DNA of 64,000 bases, taken from NCBI GenBank assembly GCA_963623925.1, contig CAVFNN010000005.1, forward strand, positions 1 through 64,000, read 5' to 3'. The notes under the pieces were generated by a model. The model had not been told where the DNA came from, made no database searches, and worked only from the letters and a program-made list of their open reading frames with translations. Made by a program: the position numbers and the translations under genes. Shown here one piece after another: positions 32,500 to 41,866 of the stretch (position 1 is its first letter; each line of letters begins with the position of its first letter). The DNA is from Oribacterium sp963623925. GTDB taxonomy: Bacteria; Bacillota; Clostridia; Lachnospirales; Lachnospiraceae.

Positions 32500-32552
32500 T
32501 TAGGCAGGCCCGGCTATTGCCGGACAGAAATGACAAAAAGAAGAGGTATAGT

Positions 32553-33521
32553 ATGAATTCTGCTAATGAGCTTGCGGGAAAGAAACGAATGTCCGGCACG
32601 GTGAGAGGCTATCTTATCCTGTGCGGGTTGGTCGTGCTTTCCTGGGCAATTTTCAAGGTACTGACGCCGAGCAACTTCGGTTCCTTCAACAATATGCTGA
32701 GCTATTTCCAGGCCAGCCTCATTGCCACAGTGGGTGCCGTGGGCTTCTACTTCGTTATGGTTATGGGTATGTTCGACTTCTCCATCGGTGCCAACATCAT
32801 GCTGTCGGCCATCGTGGGCTGTGTCTTTGCCAGCCGCTTCGGCATGGGCTACATGGGACTGATTCTGGGAAGTCTCATCACCGGCGCCATCGTAGGCCTT
32901 CTGAACGGCGTTTTCTATGTGAAACTGCGGATTCCGTCCATGATCGTGACCACAGGTCTCGCCCTGATCTATGAGTCTGTGGCCAACTATATCGCCGGCG
33001 GTGTGGAGCAAACCCTTCCGTCGAACCTCCGGGCCTTCGGACAGATGCCCGGCAACATTATCCTGGCCGTGCTGTCCTTCGTGGTGGCTTACCTGATCCT
33101 TAACTACACAAAGATCGGAACCTATACCTATGCCATCGGTTCCAATGAGTTCGTGGCGAAAAACATGGGCATCAACGTGGATCTCTACAAGGTCATTGCC
33201 TTCGTGCTCAGCGGCGTTTTCCTGGGTCTCATGGGCGTTCTGACCATCAGCTATGGCTCCTCCATGGTGGCTACCACCGGTATGGCTTCCATGAGCCGTA
33301 ACTTCGTGCCCACCATGGGCTGCTTCTTCGGCGTGGCTTTCAAGAAATACGGCATGCCATTGCAGGCCATCATCATCGGTGAGTTCGTCATCAACATCAT
33401 TTTCTTCGGCTTCATTGCCATGGGTGCACCTACTGCCATTCAGGACGTCATCACCGGCCTGGCACTGCTGATCATCATCACGGTAACCACCAGAGTCAGC
33501 AAGGGCGAGATCGTGAAGTAA
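32553..33521 (+). CDS. Sugar ABC transporter permease (CUT2/RbsC type), subunit 1
   Basis: A 322-residue integral membrane protein of the BPD_transp_2 family, with 8-10 hydrophobic segments. Motifs seen: GFYFVMVMGMFDFSIGANIML (about 67-87, shortened here) and the cytoplasmic EAA-like loop GSNEFVAKNMGINV near 205-218, which contacts the ATPase. I choose ATG 32553 (after aagagg) over an in-frame upstream codon at 32517. It pairs with the second permease at 35046 as a heterodimer, with the double ATPase between them. Confidence 0.87.
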   Translation: MNSANELAGKKRMSGTVRGYLILCGLVVLSWAIFKVLTPSNFGSFNNMLSYFQASLIATVGAVGFYFVMVMGMFDFSIGANIMLSAIVGCVFASRFGMGYMGLILGSLITGAIVGLLNGVFYVKLRIPSMIVTTGLALIYESVANYIAGGVEQTLPSNLRAFGQMPGNIILAVLSFVVAYLILNYTKIGTYTYAIGSNEFVAKNMGINVDLYKVIAFVLSGVFLGLMGVLTISYGSSMVATTGMASMSRNFVPTMGCFFGVAFKKYGMPLQAIIIGEFVINIIFFGFIAMGAPTAIQDVITGLALLIIITVTTRVSKGEIVK

Positions 33522-33535
33522 GGAAGGAGAATGCA

Positions 33536-35035
33536 ATGAGCGAGATCAGATTAGAGGTTCAGAATCTCTGCAAATCCTTCGGCATTACGAAGGCGGTGCA
33601 GAACGTTTCGTTTAATATCAACAAAGGCGAGGTGCATGCCCTCATCGGTGAGAATGGTTCTGGTAAGTCGACGCTAACCAATATGCTGACGGGTATCTAC
33701 AGCATCGGCAGCGGCAAGTTCATTCTGGACGGCAAGGAAATTCATCCGAAGAACCAGGTGGAAGCCAACAACGAAGGCGTCTCCATCATCGTACAGGAGC
33801 TGGGTACCCTGTCCGGCTTGACTGTGGCAGAAAACATTTTCCTGGGACATGAGGACCAGTTCGTGCACCTGGGCTTCAAAAACACCAATGCCATGAACAA
33901 GAAGGCCACAGAGCTGCTGAAGCAGTACGGTTTCGAGCGGATCAAGGCTTCGGACATGATCGATGAATACAACTTCGAGGACCGAAAGCTGGTGGAGATC
34001 GTGAAGGCCACCTACTTCAATCCGAAGATTGTGGTCATCGACGAGACCACCACAGCGCTTTCTCAGGAGGGACGTGAGGAGCTGTACAAGCATATGAACC
34101 GGATCCGGGAGAGCGGCAATTCCGTCATTTTCATTTCCCACGATCTGCCGGAGGTGCTGGACAAGTCGGATACCATTACGATTCTCCGAGACGGCGTTTA
34201 CATCGACACGGTGAAGAGCAAGGATGTGACAGAGAATGACCTGAAGCGTCTCATGGTAGGCCGTGAGGTGACCGGTGATTACTACCGGGCGGATTATGGT
34301 GAGCCCATTTCCGACGAAGTGGTGCTGAAGTGTGAGGATGTTTCCGTACCGGGCCTCATCGAGCACGTGAGCTTCGAGCTCCACAAGGGCGAGATCCTCG
34401 GCTTTGGCGGATTGTCCGAGTCCGGCATGCATGAGGTGGGCAAGGCCATTTTCGGTGCTTCCTATGACCGGACCGGCAAGGTGAGTCTGCAGGACGGCAC
34501 GGAGATCAAGGATATTCCCACCGCCATCAAGCATTCCATCGCCTATACCTCGAAGGACAGAGACAACGAGTCCGTGGTACTGAACCAGAGCATCGGCGAC
34601 AATATCTGTCTGCCGTCATTGGATACACTGGCCAACAAGGCACATCTCCTCAGCGACAAGAAGTTGAAGGATTTCGCCAACCAGTATGCGAAGCAAATGT
34701 CGGTGAAGATGGTGAATGTGGACCAGTTCGTGTCGGATCTTTCCGGCGGTAACAAGCAGAAGGTGGTGCTGGCGCGCTGGATCGGCAAGGATTCCGATAT
34801 TGTGGTGCTGGACAGCCCGACCCGCGGCATTGACATTAAGGTAAAACAGGATATTTATCAGCTGATGAATCATATGCGGAAGAACGGCAAGTCCATCATT
34901 ATGATTTCCGAGGAGCTGATGGAGCTCATTGGTATGTGCGACCGCATCATCATCATGAAGGACGGACGGACCAGCGGAGAGCTGACAAGAAGCCGTGATT
35001 TGGACGAGAACAGTCTGATCACGATGATGGTATAA
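33536..35035 (+). CDS. Sugar ABC transporter ATP-binding protein (double-domain, RbsA/MglA type)
   Basis: A 499-residue CUT2-type ATPase with two nucleotide-binding domains. Domain 1 has Walker A GENGSGKST (about 39-47) and a signature region altered to NFEDRKLVEIVKA, with VVIDETTTALS. Domain 2 has a degenerate Walker A (GFGGLSESGMHE, about 284-295), an intact LSGGNKQKVVLARW signature (about 400-413) and VVLDSPTRGID. This one-good-one-degenerate layout is typical of the family. It lies 14 bp after permease 1 and 10 bp before permease 2. Confidence 0.92.
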   Translation: MSEIRLEVQNLCKSFGITKAVQNVSFNINKGEVHALIGENGSGKSTLTNMLTGIYSIGSGKFILDGKEIHPKNQVEANNEGVSIIVQELGTLSGLTVAENIFLGHEDQFVHLGFKNTNAMNKKATELLKQYGFERIKASDMIDEYNFEDRKLVEIVKATYFNPKIVVIDETTTALSQEGREELYKHMNRIRESGNSVIFISHDLPEVLDKSDTITILRDGVYIDTVKSKDVTENDLKRLMVGREVTGDYYRADYGEPISDEVVLKCEDVSVPGLIEHVSFELHKGEILGFGGLSESGMHEVGKAIFGASYDRTGKVSLQDGTEIKDIPTAIKHSIAYTSKDRDNESVVLNQSIGDNICLPSLDTLANKAHLLSDKKLKDFANQYAKQMSVKMVNVDQFVSDLSGGNKQKVVLARWIGKDSDIVVLDSPTRGIDIKVKQDIYQLMNHMRKNGKSIIMISEELMELIGMCDRIIIMKDGRTSGELTRSRDLDENSLITMMV

Positions 35036-35045
35036 GGAGGCAGTC

Positions 35046-36014
35046 ATGGAGAACCAGGCAACAACAAGTGTAAATAAGGAGCAGGAGCTGAAGAAGCTTT
35101 CCAAGATGACCATGCTTCGCTCCCTGCTGCCCATTGCAGGACTCGTCCTCGTGTTCCTGCTCTTTAATTTTCTGACCAACAACCGGATGATCGGAAACCT
35201 TCCGCTGGTGCTTTCACAGGTCTATGTGACCATGATTGCCGCCACCGGCGTTTTCTTCATCATGACCATGGGCGGATTGGATTTCTCCCAGGGCTCCATC
35301 CTGGGCATCGCTTCCATCGTGGTCTGCATGCTTTCCAAGATTAACATTCCGCTGGCCATCGTCGGCGGCATTGCGGCGGGCGCAGCCATCGGTGCCTTGA
35401 ACGGCTACTTCTACGTATACCGGAAGATCAAGTCCTTCATCGTGACCATCTGCACCATGTTCCTGTTCCGCGGCTTCATCAAGTACCTCACCACCAATGC
35501 CCCGGTGGCCGGTGCTGCGAAGCTCATCAATTTCGATTCCACAGAGCTGAAGCTGGGCTGCACACTGGTGGTGCTGGTGATCGGTTTCGTATTGTTCCGC
35601 TTCACCAAGTTTGGTACCTATCTGAAGGCCATCGGCGCCGGTGAGAAGGCCGCCATGTTCTCCGGCATCCGTACCGACCGAATGAAGTTCCTGATCTATG
35701 TACTGGCCGGTGCCATCACCGGTTTCGCCGCCTTCATTAACGTCATCAAGGTAGGTTCCGTGACCTCCTCCGGCGGTAACCAGCTGGAGACCCAGATACT
35801 GATTGCCCTGGTGCTGGGCGGCATGCCCATTTCCGGCGGCGCGAAGGTGCGTTTCGAGAACATCATCGTCGGCTCCCTGCTCTATATCGTACTGAACAGC
35901 GGTCTCACCATGATGGGCTATTCCACGCAGATGATGCAGCTCATTCAGGGCGTGGTGTTCCTGGTATTCGTTGCGGTATTCGCCGATCGCCAGTCACTGC
36001 AGGTAATCAAGTAA
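35046..36014 (+). CDS. Sugar ABC transporter permease (CUT2/RbsC type), subunit 2
   Basis: A 322-residue membrane protein, BPD_transp_2 family, with about nine hydrophobic segments. The family block FFIMTMGGLDFSQGSILGIAS is near 72-92 (shortened here), with the ATPase-contact loop AIGAGEKAAMFSGI at about 197-210 and GGMPISGGAKVRFENIIVGSL near 257. Start ATG 35046 follows aaggagg. Paired with the permease at 32553; the two are different enough that a heterodimer is more likely than redundant copies. Confidence 0.88.
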   Translation: MENQATTSVNKEQELKKLSKMTMLRSLLPIAGLVLVFLLFNFLTNNRMIGNLPLVLSQVYVTMIAATGVFFIMTMGGLDFSQGSILGIASIVVCMLSKINIPLAIVGGIAAGAAIGALNGYFYVYRKIKSFIVTICTMFLFRGFIKYLTTNAPVAGAAKLINFDSTELKLGCTLVVLVIGFVLFRFTKFGTYLKAIGAGEKAAMFSGIRTDRMKFLIYVLAGAITGFAAFINVIKVGSVTSSGGNQLETQILIALVLGGMPISGGAKVRFENIIVGSLLYIVLNSGLTMMGYSTQMMQLIQGVVFLVFVAVFADRQSLQVIK

Positions 36015-36079
36015 GAGGATAATGCTGTCGGCCCGCATGCCGGGCCGCAGCGAACAAATAAGGTAGGCAGAAGAGCAGA

Positions 36080-37204
36080 ATGGAGAATGGCAGCGCAAAA
36101 CAGAACAACGAAAATCTGAAATACCGGAAGCTCTACAGCTGGGGACGGACCCTGATCCAGTCCGGCGTGCTGAAGAAGGGCGACAAGTTCCCTTCGGAGC
36201 ACATTCTGGAGAAGAAGTTCGGCTATTCCAGGCAGACCGTGCGGACCGCATTGGAGCAGCTGGAAAGAGAAGGACTTATCAGCCGGATCCGGGGTAGCGG
36301 CACCTATGTGGCCTTTTCCGGCAAAGAAGACAAAGAAAAACCGAAAATTGGCTTAATTCTCAGTTATTTTGCTGACTATCTTTTCCCGCAGGTGTATGAT
36401 GGTATCGAGTCCATTATGAAGGAAAAGGGGTATGATATCGATGTGGCGGTGACGAAGAATCGCCTGAATGACGAGGCCATGTATCTGGAGGGCTTCCTCA
36501 AGGGCAATGTCTCCGGCCTCATCATTGAGGGCACCCGCTCCAGCTTTCCGAATCCCAACATTCGCTTGTATCAGGAGCTTCGACGGCGGAACATTCCGAC
36601 GCTCTTCATTCATAACCACTATGAGAATCAGCCCTTCGACAGTGTGGAAATGGCGGATGCCCGGGCGGGCTATGAACTGTGCAAGATTCTGGTCCAGAAC
36701 GGACACCGGCGGATCGGCGGCATGTTCAAGTACGACGACCGGCAGGGTATTGAACGCTATCGTGGCATGATCGAGTGTCTTTCGGACAACGGCGTCCGTT
36801 TCGATGACGACTGGATCCGCTGGTATTCCACCAAGGATATGGAAGAGAAGCTTTCCCGGAAGAGCCTGCAGCGCTTTTTCCGGCGCACCCGGGACTGCAC
36901 GGCCATGATTTTCTATAATGACGAGATTGCCGCCATTTACATGGATTTTCTGCGGGATCGGGGGCTCTCCGTGCCGGAGGATGTATCGGTGGTTTCCTTT
37001 GATGATTCCAGTCTGGTGGAGGACAGCGGCATCCGCATCCTCTCCGTCATTCATCCGAAGTACGAGCTGGGACGGCTGGCCGCCCGGAATCTGCTCCGTA
37101 TGATGGAGGATCCGGACTGGCAGAGCAAAAATTATGCACATCAGTTCCCGGTTTCCATCAACCATGGAAATTCGGTAAAAAATATCAATAAAGCTATCTT
37201 TTAA
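36080..37204 (+). CDS. araR: GntR/LacI-type arabinose repressor, AraR-like
   Basis: A 374-residue hybrid regulator. The N-terminal GntR winged helix is at about 12-75 (FPSEHILEKKFGYSRQTVRTALEQLEREGLI, of which SRQTVRTALEQL is most conserved). The remainder is a LacI/RbsB-like sensor fold (KIGLILSYFADYLFP, NDEIAAIYMDFLRDRGLSVPEDVSVVSFDD). This architecture and length match B. subtilis AraR (about 360 residues), which releases DNA on binding L-arabinose. Its position just before araA supports that role. A candidate operator is the palindrome at 30922-30947. Specificity is inferred, not shown. Confidence 0.85.
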   Translation: MENGSAKQNNENLKYRKLYSWGRTLIQSGVLKKGDKFPSEHILEKKFGYSRQTVRTALEQLEREGLISRIRGSGTYVAFSGKEDKEKPKIGLILSYFADYLFPQVYDGIESIMKEKGYDIDVAVTKNRLNDEAMYLEGFLKGNVSGLIIEGTRSSFPNPNIRLYQELRRRNIPTLFIHNHYENQPFDSVEMADARAGYELCKILVQNGHRRIGGMFKYDDRQGIERYRGMIECLSDNGVRFDDDWIRWYSTKDMEEKLSRKSLQRFFRRTRDCTAMIFYNDEIAAIYMDFLRDRGLSVPEDVSVVSFDDSSLVEDSGIRILSVIHPKYELGRLAARNLLRMMEDPDWQSKNYAHQFPVSINHGNSVKNINKAIF

Positions 37205-37219
37205 AGGAGGATAAAGAAG

Positions 37220-38659
37220 ATGAAAAAGTTATATTTTGTGGTGGGTTCTCAGGATCTCTACGGAGAGGAATGTCTTCGGCAGGTGGCAAAGGACAGCGCC
37301 GAGATGGTGGCATTCCTGAATGAAAAGCTGGCAGGCTCCATCGAGCTGGAGCTGCTGCCCACTGTAGAGACTTCCGAGATCTGTATTCAGGACATGCGCC
37401 GGGCCTCCAACGATGACGACTGTGTCGGTGTCATTACCTGGATGCATACCTTCTCTCCGGCCAAGATGTGGATCAAGGGCCTGCAGGAGCTGAGAAAGCC
37501 GCTGCTGCACCTGCACACCCAGGCCAATGAGAAACTGCCCTACGCCGACATTGATATGGACTTCATGAACCTGAACCAGTCCGCCCACGGCGACCGTGAG
37601 TATGGCTTCATCGTAGCCAGAATGGGCATCCCCCACGAGGTGGTGGCAGGCTATTACAAGCATGAGGACGTCATCGCAAAGATCCGTCAGTTTGCCGACG
37701 TGGCCAAGGCCATCGACTGTTCCAAGCACCTGAAGGTGGCTTCCTTCGGCAACAACATGCGCGAGGTTTCTGTGACCGACGGCGACAGAGTAGAGAGCCA
37801 GATCAAGTACGGCTGGGAGTGCAACTACTTCGCACTTGGCGATTTGGTGGAGCTCATCAACGCCGTAACTGAGGAAGAGATTGATGCCAAGATGGCAGCG
37901 TATACCGAGAATTATGTGATGAAGACCGACAATGTGGCTGCGGTACGCGAGCAGGCAAAGTATGAGGTGGGTCTTGAGAAGTTCCTGGCGAAGGAAGGCG
38001 TCGGTGCCTTTGCCGATACCTTCCAGGATCTCCACGGACTGCGCCAGCTGCCGGGTATTGCAGCGCAGGATCTTATGGCCCAGGGCGTCGGCTTCGGACC
38101 GGAGGGTGACTACAAGATTGCTGCACTTTCTGCTGTACTCATGAAGATGGCCGAGGGAAGAGAGGGCGCTACCGGCTTCATCGAGGATTATACCTATGAC
38201 CTTACACCGGGACAGGAGCTGGAGCTGGCTTCTCATATGCTGGAGGTACCGCCTGCCTTTGCAGCCAACAAGCCGGAGATTCAGGTACATCCGCTGGGCA
38301 TCGGCGGCAAGGAAGATCCTGCCAGACTGGTATTTGACGGCGTGACCGGCGACGGCATCCAGGTGACCATGGTGGATATGGGCGACCATTTCCGTTTGAT
38401 CTGTGCTGACATTGAGCTGGTGAAGCAGCCTGAGGTAATGCCGAAGCTTCCGGTGGCCAGAATCATGTATCGCCATAAGCCCAATTTCCAGATCGGTACC
38501 GCAGCATGGTGCTATGCCGGCGGCGCACACCACTCTGTGGTTTCCACAGCATTGACCAGACAGGACATCGCGATGTTTGCCCGTCTCACCGGCACAGAGC
38601 TCATTACCATCGGCGATGACACCACCGAGGCAGATCTGCAGAAGTTTTTCATGAAGTAA
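37220..38659 (+). CDS. araA: L-arabinose isomerase
   Basis: A 479-residue cytosolic enzyme converting L-arabinose to L-ribulose, Mn2+-dependent. The start MKKLYFVVGSQDLYGEE is characteristic, with WMHTFSPAKMWI at about 74-85 and metal-site glutamates and histidines in the C-terminal half (for example MYRHKPNFQIGT and GAHHSVVS). Slightly shorter than E. coli AraA (500). It follows araR by 15 bp with aaaggagg, and araD starts 13 bp after it. First step of the pathway encoded by this operon. Confidence 0.96.
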   Translation: MKKLYFVVGSQDLYGEECLRQVAKDSAEMVAFLNEKLAGSIELELLPTVETSEICIQDMRRASNDDDCVGVITWMHTFSPAKMWIKGLQELRKPLLHLHTQANEKLPYADIDMDFMNLNQSAHGDREYGFIVARMGIPHEVVAGYYKHEDVIAKIRQFADVAKAIDCSKHLKVASFGNNMREVSVTDGDRVESQIKYGWECNYFALGDLVELINAVTEEEIDAKMAAYTENYVMKTDNVAAVREQAKYEVGLEKFLAKEGVGAFADTFQDLHGLRQLPGIAAQDLMAQGVGFGPEGDYKIAALSAVLMKMAEGREGATGFIEDYTYDLTPGQELELASHMLEVPPAFAANKPEIQVHPLGIGGKEDPARLVFDGVTGDGIQVTMVDMGDHFRLICADIELVKQPEVMPKLPVARIMYRHKPNFQIGTAAWCYAGGAHHSVVSTALTRQDIAMFARLTGTELITIGDDTTEADLQKFFMK

Positions 38660-38672
38660 GAAGGAGAAAAGC

Positions 38673-39377
38673 ATGCTTGAGGAACTGAAACAAAAGGTAT
38701 ATGAAGCCAATATGCTGCTGCCGAAGTATCACCTGGTGACCTTCACCTGGGGCAATGTCTCCGGCATCGATCGGGAATCAGGCCTTTTTGTCATTAAGCC
38801 GAGCGGTGTGGAATATGATGCACTGAAGCCGGAGGACATGGTGGTCATGGATCTCGAAGGCAATCGGGTGGAGGGAACTTTGAATCCCTCCTCCGACACC
38901 AAGACCCATCTTGAGCTGTACAAGGCCTTCTCGGAGATCGGCGGTATCGTTCATACCCATTCTCCCTATGCAGTCGGCTTCGCCCAGGCAGGCCGCAGCA
39001 TCCCCTGCATGGGTACCACCCAGTGCGACTACTTCTACGGTGACATTCCCTGTGTACGGCATCTGACACCGGAGGAGATCGAGGAGGACTACGAGAAGAA
39101 CACAGGCCTCACCATTGTGGAGACCTTCCGGGCGCAGAACATCAACCCGGTGTATGTGCCGGGCTGCGTGTGCCATAGCCATGGTCCCTTCGCATGGGGC
39201 AAGGATCCGGAGAATGCCGTGCACAATGCGGCCGTGATCGAAGAGGTGGCCAAGATGGATCTCTTCGCACTGACGCTGGATCCTGAGGCCGGGAACGCAC
39301 CAAAGCATTACCTAGAGAAGCATTTCATGAGAAAGCATGGCCCCCATGCCTACTACGGACAGGGACATCAGAACTGA
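38673..39377 (+). CDS. araD: L-ribulose-5-phosphate 4-epimerase
   Basis: A 234-residue class II aldolase-fold enzyme converting L-ribulose-5-phosphate to D-xylulose-5-phosphate. Seen: FTWGNVSGIDRESGLFVIKPSGV near 26-48 (shortened), zinc ligands in THSPYAVGFA (about 93-102) and CHSHGPFAWG (about 167-176), and the C-terminal KHGPHAYYGQ typical of AraD. Length matches the family. Start ATG 38673 follows aaggag. It sits between araA and the FGGY kinase, completing the three-step arabinose route. Confidence 0.95.
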   Translation: MLEELKQKVYEANMLLPKYHLVTFTWGNVSGIDRESGLFVIKPSGVEYDALKPEDMVVMDLEGNRVEGTLNPSSDTKTHLELYKAFSEIGGIVHTHSPYAVGFAQAGRSIPCMGTTQCDYFYGDIPCVRHLTPEEIEEDYEKNTGLTIVETFRAQNINPVYVPGCVCHSHGPFAWGKDPENAVHNAAVIEEVAKMDLFALTLDPEAGNAPKHYLEKHFMRKHGPHAYYGQGHQN

Positions 39378-39389
39378 GAGGAGCAGAGA

Positions 39390-40976
39390 ATGGGCGCAAA
39401 GGAAATCATAGAGCGCGGCGAGGCTGCGCTGGGCATCGAATTCGGATCCACAAGAATCAAGGCAGTGCTGATCGACCGGAAGGGAACCGTGCTGGCCGTG
39501 GGCTTCCATGACTGGGAGAATTCTCTGATCGACGGCATCTGGACTTATCCCCTGGAGGAAATCCATGCGGGACTCCGGGACTGCTACAGCTCCCTCCGGA
39601 AGGCCGTGGAGGAGAAGTACGGCATTACCCTGAAGAAGCTGGGCGCCATGGGCATCAGCGCCATGATGCACGGCTATATGGCTTTTGACCAGGAAGGCAC
39701 ACTGCTGACGCCCTTCCAGACCTGGCGGAACAGCAACACCGAGAAGGCAGCAGACGCGCTGACGGAACTCTTTGACTTCAACATTCCGCTGCGCTGGACC
39801 ATCGCGCATCTTTACCAGTGTATACTGGATGAGGAGGCGCATGTGCCGCAGCTTTCCTTCGTGACGACGCTGGATTCCTACATCCATTGGCGACTCACCG
39901 GCGAGAGAGTAACCGGCATCGGGGACGCCGCCGGCATTTTCCCCATCGACTCGGAAGCGCATGATTATGACGGGGTAATGCTTTCGAAGTTCGACAAGCT
40001 GATCGAGGGCAAGTATTCTTGGAAGACCCGGGAGATTCTGCCGAAGGTATTGTCCGCCGGTGAAGCAGCAGGTGTTCTGACCGCAGAGGGCGCGGCTTTC
40101 CTGGATGAAAGCGGCAATCTGGAGCCGGGCATTCCGCTCTGTCCGCCGGAGGGAGACGCTGGCACCGGTATGGTGGCCACGAACTCCGTGGCACCCCGGA
40201 CCGGCAATGTATCCGCCGGTACCTCAACCTTCGCGATGCTGGTGCTGGAGAAGGGACTCAGCAAGCTCTATCGGGAAATCGACATGGTGACAACGCCGGA
40301 CGGCTATCCCGTAGCCATGTCCCATGCCAACAACGGCACTTCGGACCTCAATGCCTGGGTGAACATTTTCAAGGAGTTCACAGAGCTTTTCGGTATCCAG
40401 GCGGACATGGGCGATCTCTTCGGCAAGCTCTACCGGAACTCTTTGACAGGAGACCCGGACTGCGGCGGTGTTCTGCCCTACGGCTATTTTTCCGGTGAAG
40501 GCATTACCCACCTGAATGAGGGACGGCCCATGCTGATCCGCATGCCGGACAGCCGCTTCACGCTGGCCAACTTCATGCGGGCCAACCTGTATTCCTCCCT
40601 GGGCGCGGTGAAGCTGGGACTGGATATCCTGCTCAAGGAGGAGAAGGTTAAGGTGGAGAAGATCATGGGCCACGGCGGCCTCTTCAAGACCAAGGGCGTG
40701 GCACAGCGGTATCTCGCTGCGGCTGTGAATGCACCGGTAACGGTCATGGATACTGCCAGCGAGGGCGGTCCCTGGGGTGAAGCCCTTCTGGCTGCCTATA
40801 TGCTGGACGGAAAGGGCAGAAGCCTTCCAGAGTATCTGAACGAAGAGATTTTCGCCAACCAGTCCGGCAGCACCATCGCGCCCACCGAGGAGGATGTGGC
40901 CGGTTTTGAAGCCTTTATGGCGCGCTACAAGGCAGGCATCCCCGCGGAGAGAGCGGCAGTGGAGTGTTTAAAGTAA
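39390..40976 (+). CDS. FGGY-family carbohydrate kinase, probable L-ribulokinase by context
   Basis: A 528-residue sugar kinase of the FGGY family. The N-terminal phosphate-binding loop is LGIEFGSTRIKAVLID (about 15-30), followed by MMHGYMAFD and WRNSNT, with the C-terminal nucleotide-binding block GHGGLFKTKG and EGGPWGEALLAAY (about 449-461). Length fits both ribulokinase (about 560) and xylulokinase (about 500) groups, and the sequence is not a classical AraB. Its place after araA and araD leaves L-ribulokinase as the missing activity, so an araB role is inferred; a xylulokinase is the alternative. ATG 39390 follows gaggagcag. Confidence 0.82.
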   Translation: MGAKEIIERGEAALGIEFGSTRIKAVLIDRKGTVLAVGFHDWENSLIDGIWTYPLEEIHAGLRDCYSSLRKAVEEKYGITLKKLGAMGISAMMHGYMAFDQEGTLLTPFQTWRNSNTEKAADALTELFDFNIPLRWTIAHLYQCILDEEAHVPQLSFVTTLDSYIHWRLTGERVTGIGDAAGIFPIDSEAHDYDGVMLSKFDKLIEGKYSWKTREILPKVLSAGEAAGVLTAEGAAFLDESGNLEPGIPLCPPEGDAGTGMVATNSVAPRTGNVSAGTSTFAMLVLEKGLSKLYREIDMVTTPDGYPVAMSHANNGTSDLNAWVNIFKEFTELFGIQADMGDLFGKLYRNSLTGDPDCGGVLPYGYFSGEGITHLNEGRPMLIRMPDSRFTLANFMRANLYSSLGAVKLGLDILLKEEKVKVEKIMGHGGLFKTKGVAQRYLAAAVNAPVTVMDTASEGGPWGEALLAAYMLDGKGRSLPEYLNEEIFANQSGSTIAPTEEDVAGFEAFMARYKAGIPAERAAVECLK

Positions 40977-41006
40977 AGTTTAGCTGAGGGAGTACAGGTA
41001 AACGGC

Positions 41007-41035
41007 TTGAGGCGGCTGCTGCAAAAGAGTATAAT
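41007..41035 (+). promoter_or_regulatory. Promoter of the transaldolase gene
   Basis: TTGAGG (41007-41012), 17-bp spacer, TATAAT (41030-41035), 48 bp before the gene. This indicates independent transcription within the pentose locus. Confidence 0.7.
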
Positions 41036-41082
41036 GAAAAAAATGATAAGCATTGGGGCAGTGCCCCGGAAAAGAGGAAGGT

Positions 41083-41739
41083 ATGCAGTTTTTTATTGAT
41101 ACAGCCAATGTAGAGGAGATTAAGGAAGCCTGGGAAATGGGCATCATCACCGGTGTGACCACCAACCCGTCTCTCATCGCCAAGGAAGGCAGAGACTACA
41201 TGGAGACCCTGAAGGAGATCACCGACATCGTGGACGGCCCCATCTCCGGTGAGGTGAAGGCCAGCACCACAACAGCTGAGGGCATGATTGCCGAGGGCCG
41301 TGAGATCGCCAAGATCCATCCCAATATGGTGGTGAAGATTCCCATGACCACCGAGGGACTGAAGGCTGTGAAGGTTCTTTCTAAAGAAGGTATTCACACC
41401 AATGTGACGCTGATCTTCTCTGCTACCCAGGCGCTTCTGGCCGCCAGAGCCGGTGCCACCTATGTGTCTCCCTTCCTGGGCAGACTGGACGACATTTCCA
41501 CAGACGGCGTGACCCTCATTGAGGACATCATGCAGATCTTCGAGATGTATCCGGAGATTGAGACCCAGGTGATCTGTGCATCCGTTCGTCATCCCATGCA
41601 CGTTATCCAGTGCGCAAAGACCGGTGCAGACATCGCCACCGTTCCGTACAAGGTACTCATGCAGATGACCAAGCATCCCCTCACCGACAGCGGCATCGAG
41701 AAGTTCGTGAAGGACTATGAGAGTGTATTTGGAAAATAA
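41083..41739 (+). CDS. fsa: Transaldolase, fructose-6-phosphate aldolase (FSA/TalC) subfamily
   Basis: A 218-residue TIM-barrel class I aldolase. The Schiff-base lysine is K85 in MVVKIPMT, the same position as in E. coli FSA. MQFFIDTANVEEIKE and TNPSLIAKEG at the N-terminus are diagnostic. The short-form subfamily includes true transaldolases (B. subtilis type) and fructose-6-phosphate aldolases, and sequence alone does not settle which; the pentose setting favours transaldolase. ATG 41083 (after agaggaagg) is chosen over an in-frame upstream codon at 41053. Confidence 0.9.
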   Translation: MQFFIDTANVEEIKEAWEMGIITGVTTNPSLIAKEGRDYMETLKEITDIVDGPISGEVKASTTTAEGMIAEGREIAKIHPNMVVKIPMTTEGLKAVKVLSKEGIHTNVTLIFSATQALLAARAGATYVSPFLGRLDDISTDGVTLIEDIMQIFEMYPEIETQVICASVRHPMHVIQCAKTGADIATVPYKVLMQMTKHPLTDSGIEKFVKDYESVFGK

Positions 41740-41866
41740 TACCAATATTTTATATAAATTTCATAAATAATTTGGAATTTGTAACAAACCGGCCACAATC
41801 CGGACATATTCTCCGCTTATACTGGACCTGTAATATGGAACAGTATCAGCGGAGGATTTTCTTTTT

